From the NCBI RefSeq assembly GCF_018904615.1, contig NZ_JADCNH010000039.1, forward strand, positions 1 to 37,778: a stretch of DNA of 37,778 nt, read 5' to 3'. The stretch comes from Verticiella alkaliphila. GTDB lineage: Bacteria; Pseudomonadota; Gammaproteobacteria; Burkholderiales; Burkholderiaceae_B. Positions within the stretch are counted from its first letter, which is position 1. Every line of letters begins with the position of its first letter. The position numbers were made by a program, and so were the translations under genes. Positions 15,059-24,950 of this stretch are shown piece by piece. Below the pieces are notes generated by a model that had not been told where the DNA came from, did no database searches, and was given only the letters and a program-made list of their open reading frames with translations.

Positions 15059-15553
15059 ATGATCGATCGGACTTACAACGTGCTTTTCCTTTGCACAGGC
15101 AATACTGCCAGATCCATCCTTGCGGAAGGTATTCTCCGCGAGTTGGGCAAGGGACGCTTTCAGACCTGGTCTGCCGGCAGCCAACCAAAGGGTCAGGTGC
15201 ATCCGCTGGCGCTGTCCACCCTCGCGCGGTTGCACATCCCGACCGACGGGTATCGCAGCAAGAGCTGGGACGAGTTCGCGGGGCCGGATGCGCCCGTGTT
15301 TGATTTCATCTTCACGGTGTGTGACAGCGCTGCTGGCGAAGCGTGTCCGCTTTGGCCTGGCAGACCGGTCACGGCGCATTGGGGTGTCCCGGACCCGGCA
15401 GCGGTATGCGGTACGGAGGATCAGCAACGCCAGGCCTTTTTCGACGTGGCCCTCACACTGCGCCGTCGTATCGAGCTCTTCCTGTCTCTTCCGTTGGATC
15501 GCATGGACGCGTTGTCTCTGAGAACGGAACTGAGTCGCATCGGGACAAGGTGA
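15059..15553 (+). CDS. arsC: Arsenate reductase, LMW protein-tyrosine-phosphatase type
   Basis: 164-residue cytoplasmic enzyme reducing arsenate to arsenite. The phosphatase loop C12-TGNTA-R18-S (usually CTGNSARS) holds the nucleophilic Cys and the anion-binding Arg. Two further Cys in VCDSAAGEACP are placed as the redox-relay cysteines of this class, and DPAAVCG carries the acid Asp. The ATG at 15059 lies 2 nt after the arsR stop. A second, unrelated arsenate reductase (glutaredoxin type) is encoded two genes downstream in the same operon. Confidence 0.93.
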   Translation: MIDRTYNVLFLCTGNTARSILAEGILRELGKGRFQTWSAGSQPKGQVHPLALSTLARLHIPTDGYRSKSWDEFAGPDAPVFDFIFTVCDSAAGEACPLWPGRPVTAHWGVPDPAAVCGTEDQQRQAFFDVALTLRRRIELFLSLPLDRMDALSLRTELSRIGTR

Positions 15554-15557
15554 ATCC

Positions 15558-16658
15558 ATGCCAGCAGCGTCTCGGGGCGTCGGCGTATCCCGTTCCAGCA
15601 GCGCCGCCATGAATGTCTTCGAGCGTCACCTGACGTTGTGGGTTGCGCTATGCATCGTTGTCGGCGTCGGCATGGGCCAGCTCGCGCCGGACGTTTTTCA
15701 AGCCATCGGTCGGCTTGAACTCGCGCAGGTCAATCTTCCGGTCGGGCTCCTGATCTGGGTCATGATCGTTCCGATGCTGTTGAAGATCGACTTCGCTGCA
15801 CTCGGGCAGGTCAAGCAACACTGGCGCGGTATCGGCGTGACGCTCTTCATCAACTGGGCCATCAAGCCGTTCTCGATGGCGCTGCTGGCCTGGTTTTTCG
15901 TTCGTCACGTGTTCGCCGCCTGGCTACCGGCAGATCAATTGGACAGCTATGTGGCAGGCCTGATCCTGCTAGCCGCGGCGCCGTGCACGGCGATGGTGTT
16001 CGTGTGGAGCCGGCTCACTGGCGGCGACCCGGTTTTCACGCTGTCCCAGGTGGCGCTGAACAACACGATCATGATGTTCGCCTTCGCGCCGATCGTGGGG
16101 CTGCTGCTCGGCCTGTCGTCCATCACGGTGCCTTGGGACACGCTGCTCGTCTCGGTCGGGCTCTATATCGTCATCCCGGTGATTGCCTCGCAACTCTGGC
16201 GGCGTGCTCTTCTGCGTCGAGGCGGTGGCGCGTTCGATCGCGTGACCGCCAGGTTGGGGCCCCTGTCGATGGGGGCTTTGCTTCTCACGCTGGTTCTGCT
16301 TTTCGCATTCCAGGGGCGGGCACTCATGCAGCAGCCGCTCGTGATCGTCATCCTTGCGGTGCCGATCCTGATTCAGGTGTTCTTCAATTCCGGCCTCGCG
16401 TACTGGTTGAATCGCCGCCTGGGCGAGAAGCACAGCATTGCGTGCCCTTCTGCGCTCATCGGCGCCAGCAATTTCTTCGAACTGGCGGTGGCTGCCGCGA
16501 TCAGCCTCTTTGGCTTTCACTCAGGTGCTGCCCTGGCGACCGTGGTCGGAGTGCTCATCGAGGTGCCCGTGATGCTCCTGGTGGTGCGCATCGTGAACCG
16601 CAGCCGCGGCTGGTACGAGCGTGACGGGCGCCACAATCAAATGCCGAGGACTTCATGA
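15558..16658 (+). CDS. acr3: ACR3-family arsenite efflux permease
   Basis: 366-residue inner-membrane protein with about ten hydrophobic helices. It exports the arsenite made by the two ArsC enzymes, driven by proton motive force. ACR3 signatures are PMLLKIDFAAL, NWAIKPFSMALLAWFF, LAAAPCTAMVFVWSRLTGGD with the essential helix-4 Cys, ALNNTIMMFAFAPIVGLL and ALIGASNFFELAVAAAISLFG. The ATG at 15558 follows AAGGTGAA. An internal ATG (MNVFERHLTL) is an alternative start, because the first 17 residues are poorly conserved. The stop overlaps the next gene by 4 nt. Confidence 0.95.
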   Translation: MPAASRGVGVSRSSSAAMNVFERHLTLWVALCIVVGVGMGQLAPDVFQAIGRLELAQVNLPVGLLIWVMIVPMLLKIDFAALGQVKQHWRGIGVTLFINWAIKPFSMALLAWFFVRHVFAAWLPADQLDSYVAGLILLAAAPCTAMVFVWSRLTGGDPVFTLSQVALNNTIMMFAFAPIVGLLLGLSSITVPWDTLLVSVGLYIVIPVIASQLWRRALLRRGGGAFDRVTARLGPLSMGALLLTLVLLFAFQGRALMQQPLVIVILAVPILIQVFFNSGLAYWLNRRLGEKHSIACPSALIGASNFFELAVAAAISLFGFHSGAALATVVGVLIEVPVMLLVVRIVNRSRGWYERDGRHNQMPRTS

Positions 16659-17077
16659 GTTCCATCACCATCTATCACAATCCCGCGTGCGGCACGTCGC
16701 GCAATACGCTTGCGCTGATCCGCAACAGTGGGGAAGACCCGATCATCATTGAGTACCTGCAGACACCTCCCGATCGGCAGACGCTCGAGCAGCTCGTGGA
16801 CGCGGCAGGATTGTCCGTGCGTGAAGCGCTGCGGGTGAAGGGCACACCATACGACGAGCTGGGCCTGGCGGATCCGACGTGGACGGATGAGGCGTTGATC
16901 GATTTCATGCTCCAGTACCCTCTCCTCATCAATCGGCCGTTCGTTGTGACGCCCCTGGGCACCCGTCTCTGTCGCCCATCAGAAGTCGTGCTGGACATCC
17001 TCCCGCGGCCGCAACGTGGCGCGTTCACCAAGGAGGACGGCGAGCGGGTGATCGATGAGGAGGGGCGCCGTGTCTGA
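16655..17077 (+). CDS. arsC: Arsenate reductase, glutaredoxin-dependent type
   Basis: 140-residue ArsC of the Spx/ArsC thioredoxin-fold family, using glutathione and glutaredoxin. Catalytic C12 sits in PACGTSRNT; the anion-binding arginines lie in [19 protein letters not shown], equivalent to Arg94 and Arg107 of plasmid R773 ArsC. Its ATG overlaps the acr3 stop (ATGA, 16655-16658). Together with the LMW-type ArsC this gives the operon two mechanistically different arsenate reductases, one using thioredoxin and one glutaredoxin reducing power. Confidence 0.95.
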   Translation: MSSITIYHNPACGTSRNTLALIRNSGEDPIIIEYLQTPPDRQTLEQLVDAAGLSVREALRVKGTPYDELGLADPTWTDEALIDFMLQYPLLINRPFVVTPLGTRLCRPSEVVLDILPRPQRGAFTKEDGERVIDEEGRRV

Positions 17078-17792
17078 GCTTGCGAGGCGATTGCCCAACC
17101 TGGACGGATCCGTGTTTCGACGGCCGGACCCCGCCGAGCTGTTCCCGAGCGTCGTCCCATCGCACGCGCCCCGGTTTCTGTTGCTCTATGGCTCCCTGCG
17201 CGCGCGCTCGTACAGTCGCCTGGTTGCCGAGGAAGCCGGCCGGCTGCTGGAGGCCATGGGCGGCGAGGTCCGCATCTTCAACCCGGCAGGCCTGCCTCTC
17301 GTGGACGATGTCGGCGACGGGCATGCGAAGGTTCAGGAGCTGCGCGCGCTGGTCCAATGGGCGGAGGGGATGGTGTGGAGCTCCCCGGAGCGCCATGGCG
17401 CCATGAGTGGACTGATGAAGACGCAGATTGACTGGATCCCGCTTGCCCTGGACGCGGTGCGGCCGACGCAGGGCAAGACCCTAGCCGTGATGCAGGTGTC
17501 GGGCGGCTCTCAGTCATTCAATGCCGTCAACCAGATGCGCGTGCTGGGAAGGTGGATGCGCATGCTGACGATCCCGAACCAGTCCTCCGTCGCCAAGGCC
17601 TATGAGCAGTTCGACGAAGCGGGCCGGATGAAGCCATCCCCCTACTACGATCGCATCGTGGATGTCGTCGAGGAACTGATGAAGTTCACGTTGTTGTCGC
17701 GGGCCTCCATGCCGTACCTGCTGGACCGGTACAGCGAGCGCAAGGAGGCCGCTGCAACGGCAGCCGCGCGAGTGAATCAGGCGGCGTTGTAA
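17070..17792 (+). CDS. arsH: ArsH NADPH-dependent FMN reductase
   Basis: 240-residue flavoprotein. The flavodoxin-like FMN loop is GSLRARSYS at residues 41-49, followed by [21 protein letters not shown], the [18 protein letters not shown] block and the helical C-terminus [20 protein letters not shown], all ArsH hallmarks. ArsH proteins oxidise trivalent organoarsenicals such as methylarsenite to the less toxic pentavalent forms. I chose the GTG at 17070, five bases after AGGAGGGG, rather than the in-frame ATG at 17055 that lies inside the Shine-Dalgarno region. It overlaps arsC by 8 nt and is the last gene of the operon. Confidence 0.93.
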   Translation: MSELARRLPNLDGSVFRRPDPAELFPSVVPSHAPRFLLLYGSLRARSYSRLVAEEAGRLLEAMGGEVRIFNPAGLPLVDDVGDGHAKVQELRALVQWAEGMVWSSPERHGAMSGLMKTQIDWIPLALDAVRPTQGKTLAVMQVSGGSQSFNAVNQMRVLGRWMRMLTIPNQSSVAKAYEQFDEAGRMKPSPYYDRIVDVVEELMKFTLLSRASMPYLLDRYSERKEAAATAAARVNQAAL

Positions 17793-17804
17793 TCTGCCAT
17801 TCGC

Positions 17805-17829
17805 GTGCGGAGCCCCGTCGCTTCCGCAC
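17805..17829 (+). terminator. Stem-loop after the ars operon
   Basis: GTGCGGA (17805-17811) pairs perfectly with TCCGCAC (17823-17829) around an 11-base loop, 12 bases after the arsH stop. No T-run follows, so it may terminate weakly or need Rho. Confidence 0.4.
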
Positions 17830-17851
17830 AATCTGGTCAAGCTCCAAAAAC

Positions 17852-17871
17852 AGAATTAGAATTCTGATTCT
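17852..17871. promoter_or_regulatory. 20-bp palindrome upstream of the dioxygenase gene
   Basis: The sequence AGAATTAGAATTCTGATTCT is palindromic at 18 of 20 positions, centred on AGAATTCT, and ends 20 bp before the dioxygenase start. It is A+T-rich in G+C-rich surroundings and looks like a repressor operator. The nearest candidate binder is the TetR protein encoded convergently at 18829-19467, although the site does not recur at that gene's own start. Confidence 0.55.
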
Positions 17872-17891
17872 TAATGTGAGTAGGGGCGACT

Positions 17892-18776
17892 ATGTCGATC
17901 GAAATTCGCCGCGTGTCGGGCGGCTGCGGGGCCGAGATCCATGGGGTGCGTCTGGACGCACCGCTGTCTGCCGAGGTGGTGGCCGAGATCCGCCGGGCGT
18001 ATGTCGAGCACGGCGTCGTCTTCTTCCGCGATCAGCGCATCACGCCCGAACAGCACCTGGCGCTCGCGCGTTCGCTCAGCGACATCGTGGTCAACCGCTT
18101 CTTCGTGCCGGTCGAGGGATATCCCGAGATCGCCACGGTGAGCAAGGGCGAGTTCGATACCGCCAACATCGGGGGCGACTGGCACACCGATCACAGCTAC
18201 GACCAGGTCCCGGCCATGGGCTCGATTCTCGTGGCGCGCGAGCTGCCCGCGTTTGGTGGCGACACGCTCTTCGCCAACCTGAGCCTGGCCTTCAAGACAC
18301 TCTCGCCCGGGCTGCAGAAGACACTCCTGGGCCTGCGCGCCGTGCATTCGGCCGAGCACGTGTTCGGGCGCAAGAGCCGCTCGGCCAAGCTCGCAGAGGA
18401 AACCGGCAAGGCGATGTTCCGCAACGCCGACGCGGCCGCCGTGGATGCCGTGCATCCGGTGGTGATCGCGCACCCCGAGAGTGGCGAGCCGGTGCTGTAC
18501 GTGAACCCGATCTTCACCCTGCGTTTCGAGGGCTGGACGGATGCCGAGAGCAAGCCGCTGCTGGAGTATCTGTACCGCCATGCCGCGCGCCCCGAGCACA
18601 CCTGCCGCTTCACGTGGCGCCCGGGCTCGATCGCCATGTGGGACAACCGCAAGACCTGGCACAACGCCGCCAACGATTACCACGGGCAGCGCCGGGTGAT
18701 GCACCGCATCACACTGGATGGCTGCGCGCTTCAGGCGTATGTCGATACGACTGCGACGCAGGCCCAGGCCGCCTGA
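17892..18776 (+). CDS. TauD/TfdA-family Fe(II)/2-oxoglutarate dioxygenase
   Basis: 294-residue non-haem iron oxygenase using 2-oxoglutarate and O2. The iron facial triad is H98-T-D100 (DWHTDHS) with distal His257 in the block WDNRKTWHNAANDY, and the 2-oxoglutarate-binding Arg follows in GQRRVMHR. Relatives hydroxylate taurine, alkylsulfates, 2,4-D-type aryloxy acids or other small acids, releasing sulfite, aldehyde or phenol. No sulfonate transporter adjoins, so the substrate is open. ATG at 17892 follows AGGGG. Probably controlled through the palindrome at 17852-17871. Confidence 0.93.
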   Translation: MSIEIRRVSGGCGAEIHGVRLDAPLSAEVVAEIRRAYVEHGVVFFRDQRITPEQHLALARSLSDIVVNRFFVPVEGYPEIATVSKGEFDTANIGGDWHTDHSYDQVPAMGSILVARELPAFGGDTLFANLSLAFKTLSPGLQKTLLGLRAVHSAEHVFGRKSRSAKLAEETGKAMFRNADAAAVDAVHPVVIAHPESGEPVLYVNPIFTLRFEGWTDAESKPLLEYLYRHAARPEHTCRFTWRPGSIAMWDNRKTWHNAANDYHGQRRVMHRITLDGCALQAYVDTTATQAQAA

Positions 18777-18828
18777 ATCATCGAGGTCGCTCCAGGCAAA
18801 GTGACCTAGGCGGCTTGGCCGGGCCGGT

Positions 18829-19467
18829 TCAGTCAGCCGCCACGGCCAGCCGAAAGACCCGGGTCAGCTCCTGCGCGAAGGCCGGGCTGTCCAGGCGCAA
18901 GGGCCCGGGATCGTGCAGCAGGGTATTGAGCACGCTGCCGTGCAGCACCTGGAAGGCAAAGCGCACGCGGGTTTCGTCCACGGGGCCGTGGCGTGCAAGG
19001 CGCTTGCACAGTCGCGTCGCATTCTCCTGCCCGTAGGCGCGGATCGGCTCCCACACGGAAGGGTCTGTCAGGCCCAGCTTGATGGCAGAGCGCAGGATGC
19101 CGGCATGACGACGCGTGCGCAGCAGCGCCTGGTGCACGACGGTATCGAGCAGATCTGCGTCCGGCGTGTCGGCGTACATCGCATCCAGATGCCGCCGCCC
19201 ACCCGCCAGCATATCCGCCACCAGGGCGCGAAAGAGGGCTTCCTTGTTCTCGAAGCGCGTGTAGAACGCGCCCACCGAGCATCCCGCTGCCTTGACGATC
19301 TCGTTCACCGACACGGCATCGAGCTCCGCGCGCGAGATCCGCTGCCGCGCTGCGCGCAGGATGCGCGCGAGGGTGGCCTGACTGCGTTGCTGCTGGGCGG
19401 GGCGTAGGCCGGCGGGGGCGGAAGGGGAGGAAACCGGGGGCATGCGGCATTCTAGTGGGTGCCGCAT
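18829..19467 (-). CDS. TetR-family transcriptional regulator
   Basis: 212-residue repressor. The N-terminal HTH (RILRAARQRISRAELDAVSVNEIVKAAGCSVGAFYTRFENKEALFRALV) is typical of TetR; the C-terminal ligand domain is not recognisable to a subfamily. The ATG at 19467 is used here; a second in-frame ATG at 19443 (MPPVSSPS) is equally possible. The start lies in a perfect inverted repeat: CATGCGGCA at 19441-19449 and TGCCGCATG at 19460-19468. It is convergent with the dioxygenase gene and may regulate it. An LSP-type acyl or aromatic effector would be usual for the family, but nothing here identifies it. Confidence 0.9.
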   Translation of the reverse strand: MRHPLECRMPPVSSPSAPAGLRPAQQQRSQATLARILRAARQRISRAELDAVSVNEIVKAAGCSVGAFYTRFENKEALFRALVADMLAGGRRHLDAMYADTPDADLLDTVVHQALLRTRRHAGILRSAIKLGLTDPSVWEPIRAYGQENATRLCKRLARHGPVDETRVRFAFQVLHGSVLNTLLHDPGPLRLDSPAFAQELTRVFRLAVAAD

Positions 19468-19502
19468 GCCTTGAGGCCTTAAGTTGCTGTCGCTCGCACG
19501 GC

Positions 19503-19952
19503 TCAGCCCTCACCGCCCGCGGAGACAAGCAGACGTGGGCCCGGCCCTTCCATTGCCAATCGATCATCTGCATTTCGTAGCGGACAGTCCGACAGCGACA
19601 GGCACCCACAGCCAATGCATCGATCCATGTGATCTCGAAGTTGTATCAACTTCTCAATCCTTTGGTTGAGCTCGGCGCGCCAAGCAATCGTCAGGGTTCG
19701 CCACTCGCCTGCGCTAATGGGCTTGCCACTCGGTAGCGAATCGAGATGGTCTTTGATCATGGCGAGCGGAATGCCTGCGCGCTGGGCGATACGGACCACC
19801 GCTATTCTGCGAAGAACGTCGCGAGCGTACCTGCGCTGGTTGCCATCGGTTCGCCAAGACTGAATGAGGCCTTTTGTCTCATAGAAATGGAGGGTCGATA
19901 CCGGCGCACCGCTACGCTGTGCCACTTCGCCAACCGTTAAGCCTTTCACCAT
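19503..19952 (-). CDS. soxR: Redox-sensing MerR-family activator SoxR
   Basis: 149-residue SoxR. The MerR-type N-terminus ([26 protein letters not shown] followed by [17 protein letters not shown]) binds DNA, a long dimerisation helix follows, and the [2Fe-2S] ligands are C112-x2-C115-x-C117-x5-C123 in [14 protein letters not shown]. Oxidation of the cluster by redox-cycling compounds or superoxide should activate the divergent promoter. The ATG at 19952 has GGAGAG at good spacing, better than the GTG three bases upstream. No soxS is present; as in most non-enteric bacteria, SoxR here appears to control an oxidoreductase directly. Third-position G+C is visibly lower than in the neighbouring genes. 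Confidence 0.95.
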   Translation of the reverse strand: MVKGLTVGEVAQRSGAPVSTLHFYETKGLIQSWRTDGNQRRYARDVLRRIAVVRIAQRAGIPLAMIKDHLDSLPSGKPISAGEWRTLTIAWRAELNQRIEKLIQLRDHMDRCIGCGCLSLSDCPLRNADDRLAMEGPGPRLLVSAGGEG

Positions 19953-19992
19953 CACGCTCTCCGCGCCAACATGTTAGTTACAAGGTTACCGC

Positions 19993-20023
19993 TTGACCTC
20001 AACAATGGTTGAGATTTTATAAC
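19993..20023 (+). promoter_or_regulatory. SoxR-dependent promoter with sox box
   Basis: The -35 hexamer TTGACC (19993-19998) and the -10 hexamer TATAAC (20018-20023) are separated by 19 bp, the over-long spacer typical of MerR-family promoters. Inside it lies the dyad CCTCAA-N6-TTGAGA (19997-20014), matching the E. coli soxS box CCTCAA-N6-TTGAGG at all but the last base. It points toward the oxidoreductase gene at 20126 and lies 45 bp from the soxR start, so it can also autoregulate soxR. Confidence 0.85.
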
Positions 20024-20035
20024 GTCTTTCCTCAA

Positions 20036-20053
20036 CCTCATCTATCGATGAGG
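20036..20053 (+). other. Leader hairpin downstream of the SoxR promoter
   Basis: CCTCATC (20036-20042) pairs perfectly with GATGAGG (20047-20053) around TATC, starting about 13 bases after the -10 element, that is near the 5' end of the predicted transcript. It may stabilise the message or be a second protein-binding dyad; the related half-site CCTCAA also occurs at 20030-20035. Confidence 0.35.
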
Positions 20054-20125
20054 CGCCGTTCGACGATTCAAGGGTGCGAATCCGCATCTGTCGTCAACGC
20101 AATCTGAGCGACAAAGGAAAGCGTA

Positions 20126-21208
20126 ATGAAGGCCTGGTACAAAGAGACTCTCGACAGCCCTCTGGCATGTGTCGAACTTCCTGATCCCACCCTGCGGCCT
20201 GGCTCGATCGTCGTCGACGTCCTTGCCGTCCATGTACCGGCGTATCTGGCCGCAATGGTGGACAGCACGGAGATCCCCCTGCCTGTGCCCCTTGTGATTG
20301 GGGCCGGTGGCGTCGGCAAAGTAAGCGAGGTCGCCGGCGACGTGCATTCGGTGAAGTGCGGCGATCTTGTCTCCCTGGATTGTTTGTTGGAGAACGGGAA
20401 TGCAGACTCCCCAGAGGACGTCCTGATGGGTTTGGGTGAAATAGGCGGCAAAGGCGCAGAGACCGAAACCGTCAAAGCCATACGTGATGGATGGCGGGAT
20501 GGGACGATGGCACAGAGGGTGGTCATACCCGCGACCGCCGTCACTCGCCTTCCTAAAGGTGAGCGCTACGCAGACTCATCCGAGCCCGTCGCGAAACTCG
20601 GCTTTCTGACTTGGCTCGCCATCGCTGCTGAAGGCGTGGTGCAATCAGACCAACGCCCCGGGGATGTCGTTGCTGTCCTGGGTGCCACTGGTCAAATGGG
20701 TGGCGCGGCAGTCTTGGTGGCGCTCGCTCGAGGCGCATCGCGCGTCATCGCCGCCGGGAGGAACGAACCGGCGTTGCAGAGGCTGGCTGATTTGGATGAG
20801 CGTGTATCCATCGTCGTCCTGTCTGGAAATGTCGAAGAGAACACTAAGAGGATCTCGTCGATCGCATCCCCCCATGTCGTAATAGATGCGGTGGGCGGTT
20901 CTGACAATCCTGACGTCATTCTTGCGGGGTTCGGAGCGATGCGTGACAGCGGCACGATGGTCCTGATGAGCGGCACTCGCTGCGATGTTCCCCTTCCCTA
21001 TGGCGAAGTCCTTCGTCGACGTCTGACAATCAAGGGTTCGCGCATGTATAAAAGCCAGACGATGGCTGAAGTCTGGCGCATGGTGTCGTCAGGACTCATC
21101 AACTTGGCAAATGTTGATGTTCATGTGGTTGGGATCGATGATCCCAGGGCGGCGATCGCTGCGGCGGCTCAACTCACCGGCCTGAGTTTCGTTTCACTGA
21201 CACCGTAA
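20126..21208 (+). CDS. Zinc-independent MDR-family (quinone-oxidoreductase-like) dehydrogenase
   Basis: 360-residue medium-chain dehydrogenase/reductase. The N-terminal catalytic domain has VIGAGGVGKVSEVAGDV where zinc enzymes carry the GHE motif, and no structural-zinc Cys cluster is seen, so it is of the zinc-less NADPH:quinone oxidoreductase type. The Rossmann motif is VLGATGQMGGAAVLVA. C-terminal domain about residues 180-330. ATG at 20126 with AAGGAAAG upstream. Control by SoxR through the promoter at 19993-20023 points to reduction of quinones or other redox cyclers, or their enal/enone products. Base use (more A/T at third positions) matches soxR, not the flanking genes, suggesting the pair arrived together. 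Confidence 0.88.
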   Translation: MKAWYKETLDSPLACVELPDPTLRPGSIVVDVLAVHVPAYLAAMVDSTEIPLPVPLVIGAGGVGKVSEVAGDVHSVKCGDLVSLDCLLENGNADSPEDVLMGLGEIGGKGAETETVKAIRDGWRDGTMAQRVVIPATAVTRLPKGERYADSSEPVAKLGFLTWLAIAAEGVVQSDQRPGDVVAVLGATGQMGGAAVLVALARGASRVIAAGRNEPALQRLADLDERVSIVVLSGNVEENTKRISSIASPHVVIDAVGGSDNPDVILAGFGAMRDSGTMVLMSGTRCDVPLPYGEVLRRRLTIKGSRMYKSQTMAEVWRMVSSGLINLANVDVHVVGIDDPRAAIAAAAQLTGLSFVSLTP

Positions 21209-21444
21209 GAGACGATAGGCAAGAACAACTGGCGGGAGCAAGCCTGCTGAGCAGCCTACGCACCTTAACAAGCCAGACCCGGGCAGTGGAAATCGAGGTC
21301 CTGCGATTGTGGTGCATCACCATGCGGCGTCATCGCCCATTCCAAGCATGAGTTCGTCATGCGGTTGGATTGTGCATCGATGACGGCCGCGCTCATCGCC
21401 GTCTCCGGCATTGGAGGCAGACGACTTGCCATGTTCAGGACGGC

Positions 21445-22728
<1,284 letters not shown>

Positions 22729-22799
22729 GCAGAACTCTCCAATGAGGCGTCAGGGGGTGATCGCCGCATTGTAGAGGTCAAAAACCGCTTGTGCGAGGG

Positions 22800-22848
22800 T
22801 GGTGCGTCCCTTTTTATGCGTGTATTGCCTTAAATAAGGGACGCACCA
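22800..22848. repeat. 13-bp inverted repeat around a 23-bp A+T-rich spacer
   Basis: TGGTGCGTCCCTT (22800-22812) and AAGGGACGCACCA (22836-22848) are perfect inverted copies around a 23-base A+T-rich centre. The loop is long for a terminator and there is no T-run in either direction. The GTCCCTTTTT-like arms remind me of the short repeats that accompany REP-associated Y1 transposases (RAYTs) in proteobacteria, but this is memory-based inference. Alternatively it is a regulator site upstream of gdhA. Confidence 0.5.
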
Positions 22849-22864
22849 TTAGCCCACAGGAACG

Positions 22865-23296
22865 TCATTCGCCGGGCACGCAGGCCGTGACTTCGATCTC
22901 CACCTTGGCCCGGTCCTCGACGAGGTCGGCTACTTCGACGGCGGCCATCGCGGGGAAGTGACGCCCGATGAACTCGCGGTAGTGCTTGCCGATCTCCGGA
23001 TAGGCGGCCACGTACTCGCGCTTGTTCTTCACGTACCAGGTCATGCGGGTGATGTGCTCGGGCTTGGCGCCGCCCTCGGCGAGCACGGCCACCACGTTGG
23101 CCAGGGCCTGGCGCACCTGCAGTGCGAAGTCGTCGGTCTCGAATTCCTGCTGGGCGTTCCAGCCGATGAGCCCACCCACGAAGATCAGGGCGTCGCCCGG
23201 CTGGATGCGATGCAGCACGCCGTTGGCGTAGCCACGCGGGGGTTTCCAATCGGGCGGTTGAAGAAATTCCATGGCGGTCTCGTCCAGTGTGGTCAT
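22865..23296 (-). CDS. RidA/YjgF-family protein lacking the signature arginine
   Basis: 143-residue Rid-family protein (trimeric fold; classical members hydrolyse enamine/imine intermediates and release ammonia). Conserved features are RGYANGV near the N-terminus (Tyr17 of RidA), GLIGWNAQQEF, VRQALANVVAVLAEGGAKPEHI and VEIEVTACVP with the conserved Glu. The arginine that holds the carboxylate of amino-acid imines (Arg105 in E. coli RidA, FPARS) is Met117 here (FPAMA), so a carboxylate-free substrate such as a CoA thioester is likely. The ATG at 23296 overlaps the thioesterase stop (ATGA); an alternative start is MEFLQPPDW at 23272. Last gene of the seven-gene catabolic operon. Confidence 0.88.
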   Translation of the reverse strand: MTTLDETAMEFLQPPDWKPPRGYANGVLHRIQPGDALIFVGGLIGWNAQQEFETDDFALQVRQALANVVAVLAEGGAKPEHITRMTWYVKNKREYVAAYPEIGKHYREFIGRHFPAMAAVEVADLVEDRAKVEIEVTACVPGE

Positions 23297-23733
23297 GAAA
23301 GCGGCGCGGGCTCGGGGATCAGGAAGCGCTGCATGGCAGCGCGCAGATCCTCGGGCAGCGAGCGGGGGCGGATGGTGGCCAGATCCACGGTGACGATGGT
23401 GAGCCTTGCGCGCACGCGCAGGTCGTCCTCGGCACCGCTCAGGGTGACTTCGGCATCGAAGGAGGCCGAGCCGATCTGGCGCACCGTCAGGCGCTGGCGG
23501 ATGGTGTCGTTCCAGCGGCTGGGGCGGCGGAAATCCGTGTTGATGGTGGCGGTGGGCGTGCCCACGCCGCGCACCGTGTGCAACTCGTGAAAGCTGATGC
23601 CCAGGCCCTGCTCGAACCAGTCCTCCACCAGCGCGTTGATCATCTCGAAATAGCGCGGATAGAACACGATGCCGGCCGGGTCGCAATGACCGAAGCGGAT
23701 GGCGGTGGTGGATTCGAACGGGGCGGGTTGCAT
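23293..23733 (-). CDS. Acyl-CoA thioesterase, 4-hydroxybenzoyl-CoA thioesterase family
   Basis: 146-residue hot-dog-fold thioesterase. The N-terminal GHCDPAGIVFYPRYFEM carries the catalytic Asp18 of the 4HBT family, followed by the long helix FEMINALVEDWFEQGLG. It should hydrolyse aryl- or acyl-CoA thioesters in the cytoplasm. In an operon that handles aromatic CoA esters it may act as a safety valve, freeing CoA from dead-end intermediates such as over-accumulated 2-aminobenzoyl-CoA (inference). It starts 18 bp after the acyl-CoA dehydrogenase stop and its stop overlaps the Rid gene. Confidence 0.92.
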   Translation of the reverse strand: MQPAPFESTTAIRFGHCDPAGIVFYPRYFEMINALVEDWFEQGLGISFHELHTVRGVGTPTATINTDFRRPSRWNDTIRQRLTVRQIGSASFDAEVTLSGAEDDLRVRARLTIVTVDLATIRPRSLPEDLRAAMQRFLIPEPAPLS

Positions 23734-23751
23734 GCGGTGGGTATCAGTCGG

Positions 23752-24948
<1,197 letters not shown>

Positions 24949-24950
24949 GG

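Noticed and set aside
18784-18807. AGGTCGCT/AGTGACCT hairpin between convergent dioxygenase and TetR genes as a bidirectional terminator
   Set aside because: One mismatch in eight pairs and no T-run on either strand; too weak to annotate.
21209-21444. Possible small gene or relic in the largest gap
   Set aside because: Short frames there have no recognisable protein or ribosome-binding site. A GACGGC/GCCGTC hairpin at 21382-21403 lacks a T-run. I see nothing else in the gap.
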